Shown: positions 14,778 to 24,289, counted from the first letter of the stretch. The stretch: 64,000 nucleotides of DNA from Prochlorococcus sp. AG-347-L17 (GCA_003278925.1 QCCN01000004.1:46052-110051), one strand, 5' to 3'. A program made the numbers and translations. Notes: generated by a model not told the origin, from the sequence alone.

Positions 14778-15671
14778 ATGAATTCTCTTTATTACCAGAA
14801 AAGATTATCAAGAAATATAGGAGATAAATTCTTTACTTCTTTATCAGTAATTTTTGCGTTGATAGCAATACTTCCTTTGATTTTTCTAGTGACTTATATC
14901 CTTTACAAAGGTGGATCTCAAATCACACCAGAATTATTTACTTTAGAACCAAATCCTCCGGGAGATGATTTAGATGCAGGAGGTATTAACCCTGCATTAA
15001 TAGGCACATTAATAATAACTGCCATTGCTTCAATTATTGCAATACCAGTAGGTGTTGGTGGTGGCATATATTTAGCTGAATATTCTAAAGGTGGTGCTTT
15101 TTCAAGATTTATAAGATTCGGGGTAAATGTTTTAGCTGGAGTCCCTTCAATAATTGCAGGTGTATTTATTTATGCCTTAATCGTTTCAACAAAGATTTTA
15201 TTCGGAAGTATGTATAGTGGCTTGGCAGGAGGTATGGCGCTTTCAATATTGATGCTGCCTACTGTGATTAAGACCACTGACGAAGGTTTAAAGCTGGTAC
15301 CTAATGAGTTGAGATATGCTTCTCTTGGTGTTGGAGCAAGTATGTATACAACCATATTGAAAGTTACTTTGCCCTCTGCCTTTAGGTCTATTGCTACTGG
15401 CGTTGTACTTGGAATCGCAAGAGCTGCTGGTGAAACAGCACCTTTGATATTTACGGCTTTATTCTCTTACTACTACATAACAGGCTTTGGAGACTTGTTT
15501 TATGAGATGGGTTCTTTGGCTGTATTGATATACAACTTTGCTCTTGAACCTTATGATGCACAGAATAAATTAGCCTGGGCAGCTTCCTTTATTCTTGTTT
15601 TATCGATACTATCAGTAAATATATTTTCAAGGATTTTAGCCGCTTTTACAGAGAAAACTAAAAGAGTATAA
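14778..15671 (+). CDS. pstA: Phosphate ABC transporter permease PstA
   Basis: The 297-aa protein has six predicted helices, GGINPALIGTLIITAIASII typical of PstA, and the EAA-like loop ELRYASLGVGASMYTTILKV. It pairs with PstC to make the inner-membrane phosphate channel. Its stop abuts the pstB ATG with no spacer, so the two are translationally linked. Confidence 0.95.
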   Translation: MNSLYYQKRLSRNIGDKFFTSLSVIFALIAILPLIFLVTYILYKGGSQITPELFTLEPNPPGDDLDAGGINPALIGTLIITAIASIIAIPVGVGGGIYLAEYSKGGAFSRFIRFGVNVLAGVPSIIAGVFIYALIVSTKILFGSMYSGLAGGMALSILMLPTVIKTTDEGLKLVPNELRYASLGVGASMYTTILKVTLPSAFRSIATGVVLGIARAAGETAPLIFTALFSYYYITGFGDLFYEMGSLAVLIYNFALEPYDAQNKLAWAASFILVLSILSVNIFSRILAAFTEKTKRV

Positions 15672-16481
15672 ATGATTAAAACTAATAAAAAACCACCAAA
15701 GAATATCATATTATCTCTAGAGAATGTCTCTATTAGTTATGGAACTTTTGAAGCAGTAAGAAATGTTTTTTGTAATTTTAAAAAAGGAAATATAACCTCT
15801 CTTATTGGACCATCAGGTTGTGGTAAATCAACTGTTCTTAGATCATTAAATAGGATGAACGATTTGATTCCCAATTGTTCATTAAAAGGAACTGTACTCT
15901 TTGATGGAACTAATATTTACGACAAAAGAGTAGATCCAGTTGAAGTAAGAAGAAGAATTGGGATGGTTTTTCAGCAGCCTAATCCTTTTCCGAAATCTAT
16001 CTACGAAAATATTGCATTTGGGGCAAGAATTAATGGCTTTACTGGAGATATGGATGAATTAGTGGAAAGTTCACTTAGAAAAGCTGCCTTGTGGGACGAA
16101 TGTAAGGATAAATTAAATGATAGTGGTTACTCTTTATCTGGAGGACAACAACAAAGATTATGTATTGCTCGAACCATTGCAATTGAACCTGAAATAATTC
16201 TCATGGATGAACCCTGTTCAGCTTTGGATCCTATCTCTACCTTGAAAATAGAAGAGACAATGCATGAACTTAAGAAGAATTACACAATAATAATCGTTAC
16301 TCATAATATGCAACAGGCATTAAGAGTTAGTGATATGACTGCATTTTTTAATGCTATTGAATATGAAGATGGTGATGGAGGAAAGGTTGGTTATCTTGCA
16401 GAATTTAATTCTACTAAGAAAATTTTTAATTCTCCCAAAGAAAAAACTACTCAGGAATACATATCAGGTAAATTTGGTTGA
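15672..16481 (+). CDS. pstB: Phosphate ABC transporter ATP-binding protein PstB
   Basis: The 269-aa ATPase has Walker [10 protein letters not shown] (about 42-50), Q-loop [15 protein letters not shown] (PstB-specific), signature LSGGQQQR, Walker B ILMDEP and a switch His in VTHNMQQA. It powers phosphate import by PstCA. Last gene of the pst operon; a pair of direct repeats follows its stop. Confidence 0.96.
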   Translation: MIKTNKKPPKNIILSLENVSISYGTFEAVRNVFCNFKKGNITSLIGPSGCGKSTVLRSLNRMNDLIPNCSLKGTVLFDGTNIYDKRVDPVEVRRRIGMVFQQPNPFPKSIYENIAFGARINGFTGDMDELVESSLRKAALWDECKDKLNDSGYSLSGGQQQRLCIARTIAIEPEIILMDEPCSALDPISTLKIEETMHELKKNYTIIIVTHNMQQALRVSDMTAFFNAIEYEDGDGGKVGYLAEFNSTKKIFNSPKEKTTQEYISGKFG

Positions 16482-16485
16482 TGTT

Positions 16486-16523
16486 AAATTTTTACCTTTA
16501 AAAAGAAAAATTTTTACCTTTAA
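16486..16523 (+). repeat. 16-bp direct repeat pair, 22-bp period
   Basis: AAATTTTTACCTTTAA occurs at 16486-16501 and again, identically, at 16508-16523. The 22-bp period equals two 11-bp steps, the spacing used by PhoB-type tandem boxes. It begins 4 bases after the pstB stop and precedes two short plus-strand frames. The regulatory reading is inference. Confidence 0.6.
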
Positions 16524-16589
16524 GAAAGGCAAGGGGTAGACAAACAGTATAAATACCTATATAGTTATTTCGAATTAGTAAGTTTATCT

Positions 16590-16679
16590 TTGAAAAACTA
16601 CCCTTTTCTACCTTTCTTGATTTTTGCAGGGGCTCTCATAACAACTGCAACAATAGGATTGCCCGTATTTACTTCATAA
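16590..16679 (+). CDS. Candidate 29-aa membrane peptide (TTG start)
   Basis: The frame encodes MKNYPFLPFLIFAGALITTA then TIGLPVFTS. A compact hydrophobic helix with Pro and Gly at the ends looks like a real small thylakoid peptide, and the DNA is less AT-rich than its flanks. The start is TTG without a clear ribosome site. Confidence 0.4.
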   Translation: MKNYPFLPFLIFAGALITTATIGLPVFTS

Positions 16680-16709
16680 TTTAAGAGTATTTCTATTTCA
16701 GGTAATCTT

Positions 16710-16865
16710 ATGGTTTCAATAATAAATAAAGAATTAATTGGAAGTCCTCATAAAACCTTAATAAAGGGAAATTTATTTGACTTTATAAAAAAAAGAGAGA
16801 ATATGAATCTGTGTGGGAGTGAAAAATCTGTATTAAAACCATTTTTAAAAGTGGTTAATTTCTAA
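16710..16865 (+). CDS. Candidate 51-aa basic protein
   Basis: The ATG frame starts MVSIINKELIGSPHKTLIKG and ends FLKVVNF, with one Cys. Soluble and basic. Its stop lies 10 bp before the next small gene. No family recognised. Confidence 0.4.
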   Translation: MVSIINKELIGSPHKTLIKGNLFDFIKKRENMNLCGSEKSVLKPFLKVVNF

Positions 16866-16875
16866 TCTATTTATC

Positions 16876-17022
16876 ATGGATAAAACTAAAGAACAGTTAG
16901 AAAAATTAAGAGAAGTAGCAGAAGCATCTCTTACAAAAACGGATGAACTTCAAAAAGTTCTTGCTCAAATCGAAGCTTTAATGTCTAGAGAAGAATCACA
17001 AACATTATCAAAGAAGAAATAA
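16876..17022 (+). CDS. 48-aa helical protein
   Basis: The frame begins MDKTKEQLEKLREVAEASLT and continues with regular heptad-like charge spacing, ending TLSKKK. It is probably a short coiled coil. Unrecognised, but composition and start look genuine. Confidence 0.55.
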   Translation: MDKTKEQLEKLREVAEASLTKTDELQKVLAQIEALMSREESQTLSKKK

Positions 17023-17096
17023 TTATTTAAAAGATAATTTTAGGTTTTGTACTTTTAATTACACCTATACAATTTCATTGTAGTTATTAATTGGGT

Positions 17097-17168
17097 ATGC
17101 AGAACCCGTTCCAAAGTTTTCTGTTAGGTCTCGAGGTCTTACCTTCTTTAAGTAAAAGACCTCTTTAA
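17097..17168 (+). ncRNA. GC-richer structured unit / candidate 23-aa sORF
   Basis: An ATG frame encodes MQNPFQSFLLGLEVLPSLSK and RPL, but its 3' end lies inside the terminator stem. Base composition rises clearly above the flanks, which suggests a small RNA or conserved leader between the upstream 48-aa gene and the convergent secreted-protein gene. Coding and RNA readings are both open. Confidence 0.35.
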
Positions 17169-17170
17169 TT
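17133..17170 (+). terminator. Rho-independent-type terminator
   Basis: GAGGTCTT (17133-17140) pairs with AAGACCTC (17156-17163) over 8 bp with a 15-base loop, then TTTAATTTG. Confidence 0.6.
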
Positions 17171-17205
17171 TGTTTGTTTTTATTATATTTTTATAATCTG
17201 CTTAT

Positions 17206-17508
17206 TTAGTTGATTACTTTATAGATTTCTTTCAAGCAGACATTTACATCAAAAGATTCAGTATTTACAACCTCTAATCCTGTTTTTTCTGTAACTTCAA
17301 CAGTTGCGTTACATTCGTCTTGTTTAAGAGCCATATAACTTGGCTTTATGTCTTCAATATCTAATTCAACACTTGATTCAGTATTTTCCTTATATTGTTC
17401 CATTACTAATGTAAGTGCCTCTATTTCAACCGAAAAAATATCATTTGCCTTTGCTCCAAATGAAAATAAAAGAAATGGAAATGAAATCAAGGCTATTATT
17501 TTTTTCAT
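17206..17508 (-). CDS. Small secreted protein with Cys pair
   Basis: The 100-aa protein has a classical signal peptide (MKKIIALISFPFLLFSFGAK, cleavage near AKA-ND). The mature part is acidic, with two Cys (KQDECNATVE and NVCLKEIY), which may form a periplasmic disulfide. Function unknown. The plus-strand frame at 17348-17614 is a shadow. Confidence 0.7.
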   Translation of the reverse strand: MKKIIALISFPFLLFSFGAKANDIFSVEIEALTLVMEQYKENTESSVELDIEDIKPSYMALKQDECNATVEVTEKTGLEVVNTESFDVNVCLKEIYKVIN

Positions 17509-17710
17509 TTCTATAAAATGTGTTTATTTTTTTTATAACGTGGATTGTTTGCTAAGGAAAGGGTCATTAGCTGTAAAATTTTCTTTTCTATTTCTACTAG
17601 TAGAGATTAATTAATATTTACAAAATAATTGATAAAAAAAATAATCGAGACTTTTAAGTATAAATTGGTATATCTAAATGAAAAATTTAAGTCACTTCAA
17701 TAGGTTTTTC

Positions 17711-18361
17711 TTAAGATTTTATTTCGATAATTTCTTCTTCCGAAACAATTGCCCATTTTTTAAATGACTTTTTGCAGGGATATCCGCCTGTTAAGTCTCC
17801 AAATGCAGGAATATATAAAACATTTTTATTCATATCCATTGCAAAGCACCTAAATGATAATTTATCTCCATTGTTTTTTATATTGATTTTTGGATGATAA
17901 TGTCCACAAATATTCAAGGTATTTTTGTTCTCTGATTTAACTGGCTCATGACTAAAAGTAATATTTTTAGTTTTTCTAATATCAAAAATTTTTATATTTT
18001 TAATATCACAACCTACATCGTGATTACCGAGGACGAGTTCAACATTAGTTTTTAGTAGCTCAGGAAGATCCTCAACTTTTTTTTGAAGAGTTTTATCTAT
18101 TGAATATTTGCTGTGGAATAAATCTCCCAATATTATTAACTTTTCAGGACTATATTTTTTTACTATTTTTTTTATTCTTGCGAAATTATTTTTATCTGAA
18201 TTATTAGTAAGAGGTATACCATTTTGCTGAAAATACTCAGCTTTCCCAAGATGAATATCGCATATTAACAACTCTTTTGTTTCTGGTAGAAATAACGCTC
18301 TTGAAGGAAGCATCTCTAACAATGTATCTTCCCAACAAAATTTAAAAGAACTTTTTTTCAT
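17711..18361 (-). CDS. Ligase-associated DNA endonuclease/phosphoesterase (PdeM-like)
   Basis: The 216-aa calcineurin-fold metallophosphoesterase has CDIHLGK (D35, H37), LGDLFHSK (D80), LGNHDVG (N113, H114) and GHYHPK (153-158). Its ATG directly abuts the helicase stop, and the ligase and MBL exonuclease lie upstream. This is the layout of the ligase-associated DNA damage response set (TIGR04123/PdeM type), whose characterised relative is a Mn-dependent DNA endonuclease. Expected to cut DNA in concert with the helicase. Confidence 0.88.
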   Translation of the reverse strand: MKKSSFKFCWEDTLLEMLPSRALFLPETKELLICDIHLGKAEYFQQNGIPLTNNSDKNNFARIKKIVKKYSPEKLIILGDLFHSKYSIDKTLQKKVEDLPELLKTNVELVLGNHDVGCDIKNIKIFDIRKTKNITFSHEPVKSENKNTLNICGHYHPKINIKNNGDKLSFRCFAMDMNKNVLYIPAFGDLTGGYPCKKSFKKWAIVSEEEIIEIKS

Positions 18362-20848
18362 TTAATCACTATATTTTTTTATAAGTTTTTCTACTCTTTT
18401 TTCTATTGGTTCATTGCTTAAAGTATTTTTAAGTCTTTCAACTAATAAAGGGAAAGCAAAAGGCGTTGGAGTTTTTATCTCGTTTAATATAATTTTTAAA
18501 TTTTTTAATCTTTCTAATGATCTAGATATTCTTTTATTTTCTAATTGATATTCTTTAACTTCTTGATGCGATTGTTTTATCAAAAGATGGTCTTCTTCAT
18601 ATTTAGTAAAAACATCGTAGAAAAGACTTGAACTTATTTGAAGTTGAGAGGAGGTTTTTGTTTTTGTTGGATTATTTTGATTTACAAGTCCACTTATTTG
18701 GGCAATATTTTTAAATCTTCGTTTTGTTAATTCTGAAAAATTAATTGCATTTTCTAGATCTTCTTCTAATTTTTTGTTATTCAAAAAGTAATCAGCTTCT
18801 TTTTTTATTATGGAAAAATCATAATCTTCTGCGGTAGTTAAGCTGAATCCAAAATCATTAGCAGTAATGCTAAATGTAGATTGTTTTAATTTTGCCAATC
18901 TCAAAGCCCATAAAAATGCAATTCCTTCATTTACAAATTTGCCATCAAGTGTAAAAACAAAAAGATTTGATAAATCTTTGGTTTTATATATTTCTATGAG
19001 GAATTCATCTTTCTTTGGAATATTTGAAAGAACTTTTTGTTTCTTCAATATTGGTCGTAATGAATTGAGTTCAGGATTTAAGTAATCATAATTTTCTAGT
19101 TCGTTGCATATCTCTATTTCATTTCTCAAACTCTCACAAAGTAGATCAGAAATTGCCATTTGACCTCCAACCCATGCAGGAATTAGAGAACTTTTTTTTG
19201 TTGATTTTTTAACGTATAAGATCATATCTCTTATTCTTACAAATTGAAGCATTTTGCCAGCAAAGTAAAATGTATCTCCAGGATTTAATTTTGAAGCAAA
19301 ATTCTCCTCTAAATTTCCTAAAGATTTACCTTTCATATATTTGACATTCACAAATTTGTCACTTGTAATTGTCCCAATATTGAACTTATGCATTCTTATC
19401 AAAGATTTGTCTTTTACAAAATATTTAAAGTTTTCATTATTATTTTGTGATTCTTCTTTAACTATCTTTTTATATTTTGGGTATGCTTTAAGACATTTTC
19501 CTCCATATTCTAAAAAGTCAAGACACCAATCCCAATCTTGATCTTTTAAGTTTCTATAACTCCAACAACTTTTAATTCTTTCTTTCTCAATTTTTGGATC
19601 AAAGCCATTTCCGCATGCCAAACTTATTAGATGTTGAAGAAGAACATCATAAGATAATTCAGGAAGTCTAATTTCTTCAGATATACCACTTTTTATTATT
19701 CTTCTCATTGCACTAATCTCTAATAACTCCAAAGAATTAGTAGGCATAAAAATTATTTTTGATTTCCCGCCTGGTCTATGCGCACTTCTTCCCGCTCTTT
19801 GGATAAGTCTAGCTAAATTCTTTGCACTACCAATTTGAACTATTTGATCTACAGGTTGGAAGTCAACTCCCAAATCTAACGAGCTGGTGCAGACTACCCA
19901 TTTTATTAATCCGTCTTTAACCCCTTCTTCAACTCTTTTTCTATCTTCTTTATCCAGGGAGCCATGATGAAGTGCGATTTTGTCTTCCATCTCTGGCAGA
20001 AAAAATTTAAGACATTGATACCATCTTTCAGATTGGTTTCTTGTATTGGTGAATAATAAGGTGCTTTTATTTTTATCCAGGATTTTTAATAGTGAAGAGT
20101 GACTTCTAATTCCAAGATGCCCACTCCATGGAAAGGTAGTTTCCTCTTCTGGTAAAACACTTAAAATTTCGATCTCTTTTTGAATATTTGTACTTATAAT
20201 TTTAGGTTTAATAGCGCTCATCCCAACTATTGATCTTGCTGCTTCTTCAATATTTCCAATAGTTGCAGACATTGCCCAAATTTGTAAATTTTTTATATTA
20301 CCTCTTAGCCAGCTTAAAGATAACTCGCACTGGTTTCCTCTTTTACTAACCATCAATTCATGCCATTCATCAATTATTATTGATGTCAACTTCTTGAACA
20401 GATTACTAGATTCTTTATTAGAAAGTAAAAGAGATAAAGACTCTGGAGTGGTAATAAGAATATTAGGTGGTTTAGCCAGTTGCTTTTTCTTTTCATATGG
20501 AGATGTATCCCCGTTCCTAATTTCAACAGTGATTTCTTTATTAAAATGCAAAGCTGCTAATTGTATGGAATTTTTTAGATCTCTACTTAGTGCTTTTAAA
20601 GGCGTTATTAATAATATATTCACACTTTTATTATTTTTGGGATCTTCTATCTTTGATAGAGGTCCCATTAATGCAGCATAAGTTTTGCCGCATCCAGTAG
20701 GAACTTGTATTATGCCACTCTCTCCATTTAAAAATGCTTCCCAAGATTCGATCTGATAGGGTAGTGGCTCCCATCCATTTGTGGAGAAAAACTGTTTAAT
20801 TTTAGAAATTAAATTATTTTGCTTATTATTTTGCGTAATATTTTTCAT
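18362..20848 (-). CDS. Ligase-associated DEXH DNA helicase (Lhr-core type)
   Basis: The 828-aa superfamily 2 helicase has Walker A TGCGKT (51-56), DEWH box (160-163), SAT motif (194-196), and the Lhr-type motif VI region SAKNLARLIQRAGRSAHRPG. The length and layout fit the Lhr-core/TIGR04121 group, which lacks the long C-terminus of full Lhr. It is a likely 3'-5' ssDNA translocase acting in repair. Its start overlaps the ligase stop by 4 bases (ATGA) and its stop abuts the pdeM start. Plus-strand frames inside it are shadows. Confidence 0.92.
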   Translation of the reverse strand: MKNITQNNKQNNLISKIKQFFSTNGWEPLPYQIESWEAFLNGESGIIQVPTGCGKTYAALMGPLSKIEDPKNNKSVNILLITPLKALSRDLKNSIQLAALHFNKEITVEIRNGDTSPYEKKKQLAKPPNILITTPESLSLLLSNKESSNLFKKLTSIIIDEWHELMVSKRGNQCELSLSWLRGNIKNLQIWAMSATIGNIEEAARSIVGMSAIKPKIISTNIQKEIEILSVLPEEETTFPWSGHLGIRSHSSLLKILDKNKSTLLFTNTRNQSERWYQCLKFFLPEMEDKIALHHGSLDKEDRKRVEEGVKDGLIKWVVCTSSLDLGVDFQPVDQIVQIGSAKNLARLIQRAGRSAHRPGGKSKIIFMPTNSLELLEISAMRRIIKSGISEEIRLPELSYDVLLQHLISLACGNGFDPKIEKERIKSCWSYRNLKDQDWDWCLDFLEYGGKCLKAYPKYKKIVKEESQNNNENFKYFVKDKSLIRMHKFNIGTITSDKFVNVKYMKGKSLGNLEENFASKLNPGDTFYFAGKMLQFVRIRDMILYVKKSTKKSSLIPAWVGGQMAISDLLCESLRNEIEICNELENYDYLNPELNSLRPILKKQKVLSNIPKKDEFLIEIYKTKDLSNLFVFTLDGKFVNEGIAFLWALRLAKLKQSTFSITANDFGFSLTTAEDYDFSIIKKEADYFLNNKKLEEDLENAINFSELTKRRFKNIAQISGLVNQNNPTKTKTSSQLQISSSLFYDVFTKYEEDHLLIKQSHQEVKEYQLENKRISRSLERLKNLKIILNEIKTPTPFAFPLLVERLKNTLSNEPIEKRVEKLIKKYSD

Positions 20849-22485
20849 GATATTTTTTTCATTAGTTCATAAGCATTCTCCAGGCTATCTGCATCATTAA
20901 TTTTTTTATCTTTTCTCCATTTTGTTATTCTAGGAAATCGTACTGCTATGCCTGACTTATGACGTTTAGAAATTTGTATTTTTTCAAAAGATATTTCGAA
21001 TACCATTTCTGGTTTTAACGATCTAACAGGACCAAATTTTTCTATTGTATTTTTTCTTATCCATTTATCTAACTCTTTAATCTCAATATTCGTTAAACCA
21101 GAATATGCACTTGCAAATTTAATTAATTCTTTGTCTTTCCATAATGCAAAACTGTAATCTGTATACAAACCTGCTCTTCTACCGCTACCGCCCTTAGCGT
21201 AAATTAGAACAGCATCCAGTTGCATAGGATCAACTTTATATTTCCACCAAATACCTTTCTTTCTACCAGAGGAGTATATAGAAGTCTTTTTCTTAATTAT
21301 TAATCCTTCAGTATTATTTTCTCGAGATTTTTCTTTATAAGTTAAAGCATCAGGCCAATCTTTAGGAAAGATTAAATCACATATTTTGAAAATATCAGAG
21401 ATATTATTCTGAGTTTTAATTTTCCATTTTGAAAAATATTTTTCTAACTCAATTCTTCTATTTTCTAATTTAATTTCTCTTATATCTCTCCCATTAATCT
21501 CTAAAAGATCATAAGCAATAAAAATAATTGGATATTTTATTTGGATTGATCTAGTAGGAGACTTTCTATTTATTCTTTTTTGAAGTATAGAAAAATCAAA
21601 GGCAATTTGTTCTTTAAAGTTCCAAACTAATAATTCCCCATCAAGAACAAAATCATCTTTTATATATGACATTTTCTCTACTAATTCTGGGAAAGATTCA
21701 TTTACTAATTCTTGCCCTCTTGTCCACAAAGAAACATTTCCTGATCTTTTAATTAATTGCATCCTTATACCGTCGTATTTCCATTCAAATTGAAAATCAT
21801 TTATTGAACTATTGAAGATTTTATCTTCAATAGTATTTGCTAGAAGAAATGGATATGGTTTGGAATTTAACTCTTGAAGATTTATATTCTTGTTAATTAA
21901 AAATTCATATGAATCAATTGAAGGTTTAAAATCACCCATCAACCTATGAGAAATAATCTCTTCCTCAATATTAATTAGTTTTGATATTGATTTTGTTATT
22001 AATCCGATAGAGACTCCTACTCTAAAAGTTCCTGTAAGAATTTTATTAAAAATTAGATGGTTATCTTCAGGCAATGTTTCCCAAAGATTTTTAATTTCTA
22101 AATTTTTCTCCTCCTCATTAAGTTTTGATAATGCAGGTATTGTTTCGCTTAATAATTCATTGAGACTTATATTTGATAATTTCGTTTTTTTAGTATTAGT
22201 TTTATTTTTAAGTAATAACGTTATTACCTCAGCAGAATCACCAACTTTTAAATAACATGTATCAATTAACCATTGAGGATAGTCATATATTTGAGAAAAA
22301 AGATTTTTTAAATATCTTCCACTAATAAATCTCTTATTACTTTTTCCAGTTAGTAAATATATTGTCCATGAATTATCTATTGGATCATTAGATAAAAAAT
22401 AATTCTTTAAAACTTCAACTTTATTATTTGTACTATTAATTGAATCTAGATCGCCAAATAATTCTGAAAACTTTTTTAAGCTCAT
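20845..22485 (-). CDS. ATP-dependent DNA ligase
   Basis: The 546-aa protein has an N-terminal DNA-binding region (about 1-210), the nucleotidyl motif KYDG (236-239), motif III region FVLDGELLVWN, motif IV TEGLIIKK and motif V GIWWKYK, followed by a C-terminal OB-type region with AGLYTDYSFALW. This is the archaeal/bacterial-type ATP ligase of the ligase-associated repair cluster (TIGR04120 type), distinct from housekeeping LigA. It lies 2 bp after the exonuclease stop and overlaps the helicase by 4 bases, so the enzymes are made together. Confidence 0.93.
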   Translation of the reverse strand: MSLKKFSELFGDLDSINSTNNKVEVLKNYFLSNDPIDNSWTIYLLTGKSNKRFISGRYLKNLFSQIYDYPQWLIDTCYLKVGDSAEVITLLLKNKTNTKKTKLSNISLNELLSETIPALSKLNEEEKNLEIKNLWETLPEDNHLIFNKILTGTFRVGVSIGLITKSISKLINIEEEIISHRLMGDFKPSIDSYEFLINKNINLQELNSKPYPFLLANTIEDKIFNSSINDFQFEWKYDGIRMQLIKRSGNVSLWTRGQELVNESFPELVEKMSYIKDDFVLDGELLVWNFKEQIAFDFSILQKRINRKSPTRSIQIKYPIIFIAYDLLEINGRDIREIKLENRRIELEKYFSKWKIKTQNNISDIFKICDLIFPKDWPDALTYKEKSRENNTEGLIIKKKTSIYSSGRKKGIWWKYKVDPMQLDAVLIYAKGGSGRRAGLYTDYSFALWKDKELIKFASAYSGLTNIEIKELDKWIRKNTIEKFGPVRSLKPEMVFEISFEKIQISKRHKSGIAVRFPRITKWRKDKKINDADSLENAYELMKKIS

Positions 22486-22487
22486 AT

Positions 22488-23474
22488 TTATTTACCGAAT
22501 AAAAGGACATTTATTGATTCCTTTTCAACTAAATATTTACTTAAGGCTTCACTATCTCCATGATGAAAAAATACATTTTTTGCTTCAGACTTTTTTACTA
22601 CTTCCAGAATTCCATCCCAATCCGCATGATCAGAGATTGCGAATCCTTTATCATATCCTGATCTTTTTCTTAGAGCTCTTATTGACATCCATCCACTCGC
22701 GAAAGCTGTTTGAATATTTTTGAAATTTTTTAAATAAGAACCCTTACTTAAAGATGGTGGTAATAATATTAGACTACCTTTAAGTTCATCTATCTTTTTT
22801 TTATTTTCAATTTTTATAGTATCTTTAATATCAATTCCAAGTTCCCTATAAATATTGTTCATTTTGTGAATACTGCCATGGGAATAAATATTGCCTTTAA
22901 AATTTGTTTGACTAATTTCGTTTAACAATCTCTGAGCTTTTCCAAGTGAATAGCAGAAAAGTAAAGAAGTTTTTTCTGGTGAATTAGTTATCCATTTTGA
23001 AATATCATTTGCTATTTTATTGGATTCATTCCACTTAAATATTGGTAAACCAAAAGTACATTCGCTTATTAAATAATCAGTTTTTACTAGTTCATATTGT
23101 TTGCAAGTCTGATCTTTTTGCAGCTTAAAGTCACCTGAAATTAGCCATTTTTCTTCAGCAAAAATAAACCTTATTTGACTAGATCCAAGGATGTGACCAG
23201 ATGGATGAAAAGAAATATTAATGCCATTTATCTTAAATTCTTCTCCATATTCAAAAGTCTTAATTTTGATATTATCTCCAACTCTTTCTTTAAGAAGTAT
23301 GGCAGTTTCTTTAGTAGAAATGTATTCTTCACAGCCAAATGTAAAGTGATCAAAATGAGCATGAGTTATTAATGCCTTTTTTACGGGCTTGCTTGGATCA
23401 ATCCAAATATCAGCAAGTTCACAATAAAGATTTCCATCTTTATATCTAATTAAATATTCTTGTTTAGTTCTCAA
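22488..23474 (-). CDS. Ligase-associated MBL-fold exonuclease
   Basis: The 328-aa metallo-beta-lactamase/beta-CASP-type protein has the metal motif HAHFDH (38-43), a second metal segment HPSGHILGSSQI, ISGDFKLQ (Asp ligand) and later AISDHADWDG. These match the mRNA 3'-end-processing-factor-like exonucleases placed next to ATP ligases (TIGR04122 type). The start is TTG. First gene of the operon at 23474-17711. Confidence 0.9.
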   Translation of the reverse strand: MRTKQEYLIRYKDGNLYCELADIWIDPSKPVKKALITHAHFDHFTFGCEEYISTKETAILLKERVGDNIKIKTFEYGEEFKINGINISFHPSGHILGSSQIRFIFAEEKWLISGDFKLQKDQTCKQYELVKTDYLISECTFGLPIFKWNESNKIANDISKWITNSPEKTSLLFCYSLGKAQRLLNEISQTNFKGNIYSHGSIHKMNNIYRELGIDIKDTIKIENKKKIDELKGSLILLPPSLSKGSYLKNFKNIQTAFASGWMSIRALRKRSGYDKGFAISDHADWDGILEVVKKSEAKNVFFHHGDSEALSKYLVEKESINVLLFGK

Positions 23475-23509
23475 AACTACATCTATTACAATGAAGTTAA
23501 TTTAGCTAA

Positions 23510-23923
23510 TTATGCCCACGCTTGTTTTGATAAAGCTATAGCTGAAATTGTTAGTAAAGCAATAACTACAAATTTGTTACTCCAATTAATCATGAATGAA
23601 CTAATTTTGTTAAGAGAAACTCTATTAGAGGGCATAATATTTTTCTGATTCAGAACGTGATGATTTTCATTATTTCTTAAGTAATTTAAATTTTTAATTT
23701 CATTTATTAATTTAGATTCGCAAGTTGAAAGTTGTTCTACTTGATTTAATAAATCAATATCTTCTGGTCTTAATAAAGAATTTAATTCTTTAATTTTTCT
23801 TTCGTTTTTCACAAGAAATTCATTAACTATTTTATCAGTTCCTAATCCCTTCTTTATATTTAAAAGAATATCGTCTCTTTCCCAAGATTTATCAAGAGAA
23901 TTTAAAATTTTGCTTATACTCAT
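23510..23923 (-). CDS. Tail-anchored hypothetical protein
   Basis: The 137-aa protein has a charged helical N-terminal region (about 1-100, possibly coiled coil) and one C-terminal helix (about 117-133, FVVIALLTISAIALSK). The topology suggests a membrane-tethered cytoplasmic domain. It lies 35 bp upstream of the repair operon on the same strand, so it could be co-transcribed. Not recognised. Confidence 0.65.
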   Translation of the reverse strand: MSISKILNSLDKSWERDDILLNIKKGLGTDKIVNEFLVKNERKIKELNSLLRPEDIDLLNQVEQLSTCESKLINEIKNLNYLRNNENHHVLNQKNIMPSNRVSLNKISSFMINWSNKFVVIALLTISAIALSKQAWA

Positions 23924-24007
23924 TGTAAGTATTTTTACTTATGATAAATTATTATCTTTTCCTTCTGTGGCTTATTCCTTTAAGTAATTAAAAAAAATTA
24001 TTTTTAT

Positions 24008-24289
24008 TTAAGATTTGCGAATAAGTCTGTTTGGGAAATATTCTATCTTTACCTTTTCCGCTATTTTTTTAGAACTACTTTTGGTTTTAACTTTATTTAA
24101 ATTGATCACTTCATCTGATACATTTTTGCCAGTTTCAAAATAACTTTTAATTTTTTCTAATTCTTCTTCATTTAATCTTTTTGTCGCACCTTTTGCATTG
24201 ATTCCAAGTTTCTTGCAGGCTAATAATATTCTATTACTTTCGATATTCATATCTTTGGCGATACTGAAAATAGGTGTGTTGATGGGCAT
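24008..24289 (-). CDS. Orphan IF-2 N-terminal-domain protein
   Basis: The 93-aa protein begins with a segment like the IF-2 N-terminal domain: INTPIFSIAKDMNIESNRIL then LACKKLGINAKGATKRLNEE. In IF-2 this small helical domain precedes the G domain. The rest is Lys-rich, and no GTPase follows. A small RNA- or ribosome-binding role is plausible but inferred. Confidence 0.65.
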   Translation of the reverse strand: MPINTPIFSIAKDMNIESNRILLACKKLGINAKGATKRLNEEELEKIKSYFETGKNVSDEVINLNKVKTKSSSKKIAEKVKIEYFPNRLIRKS

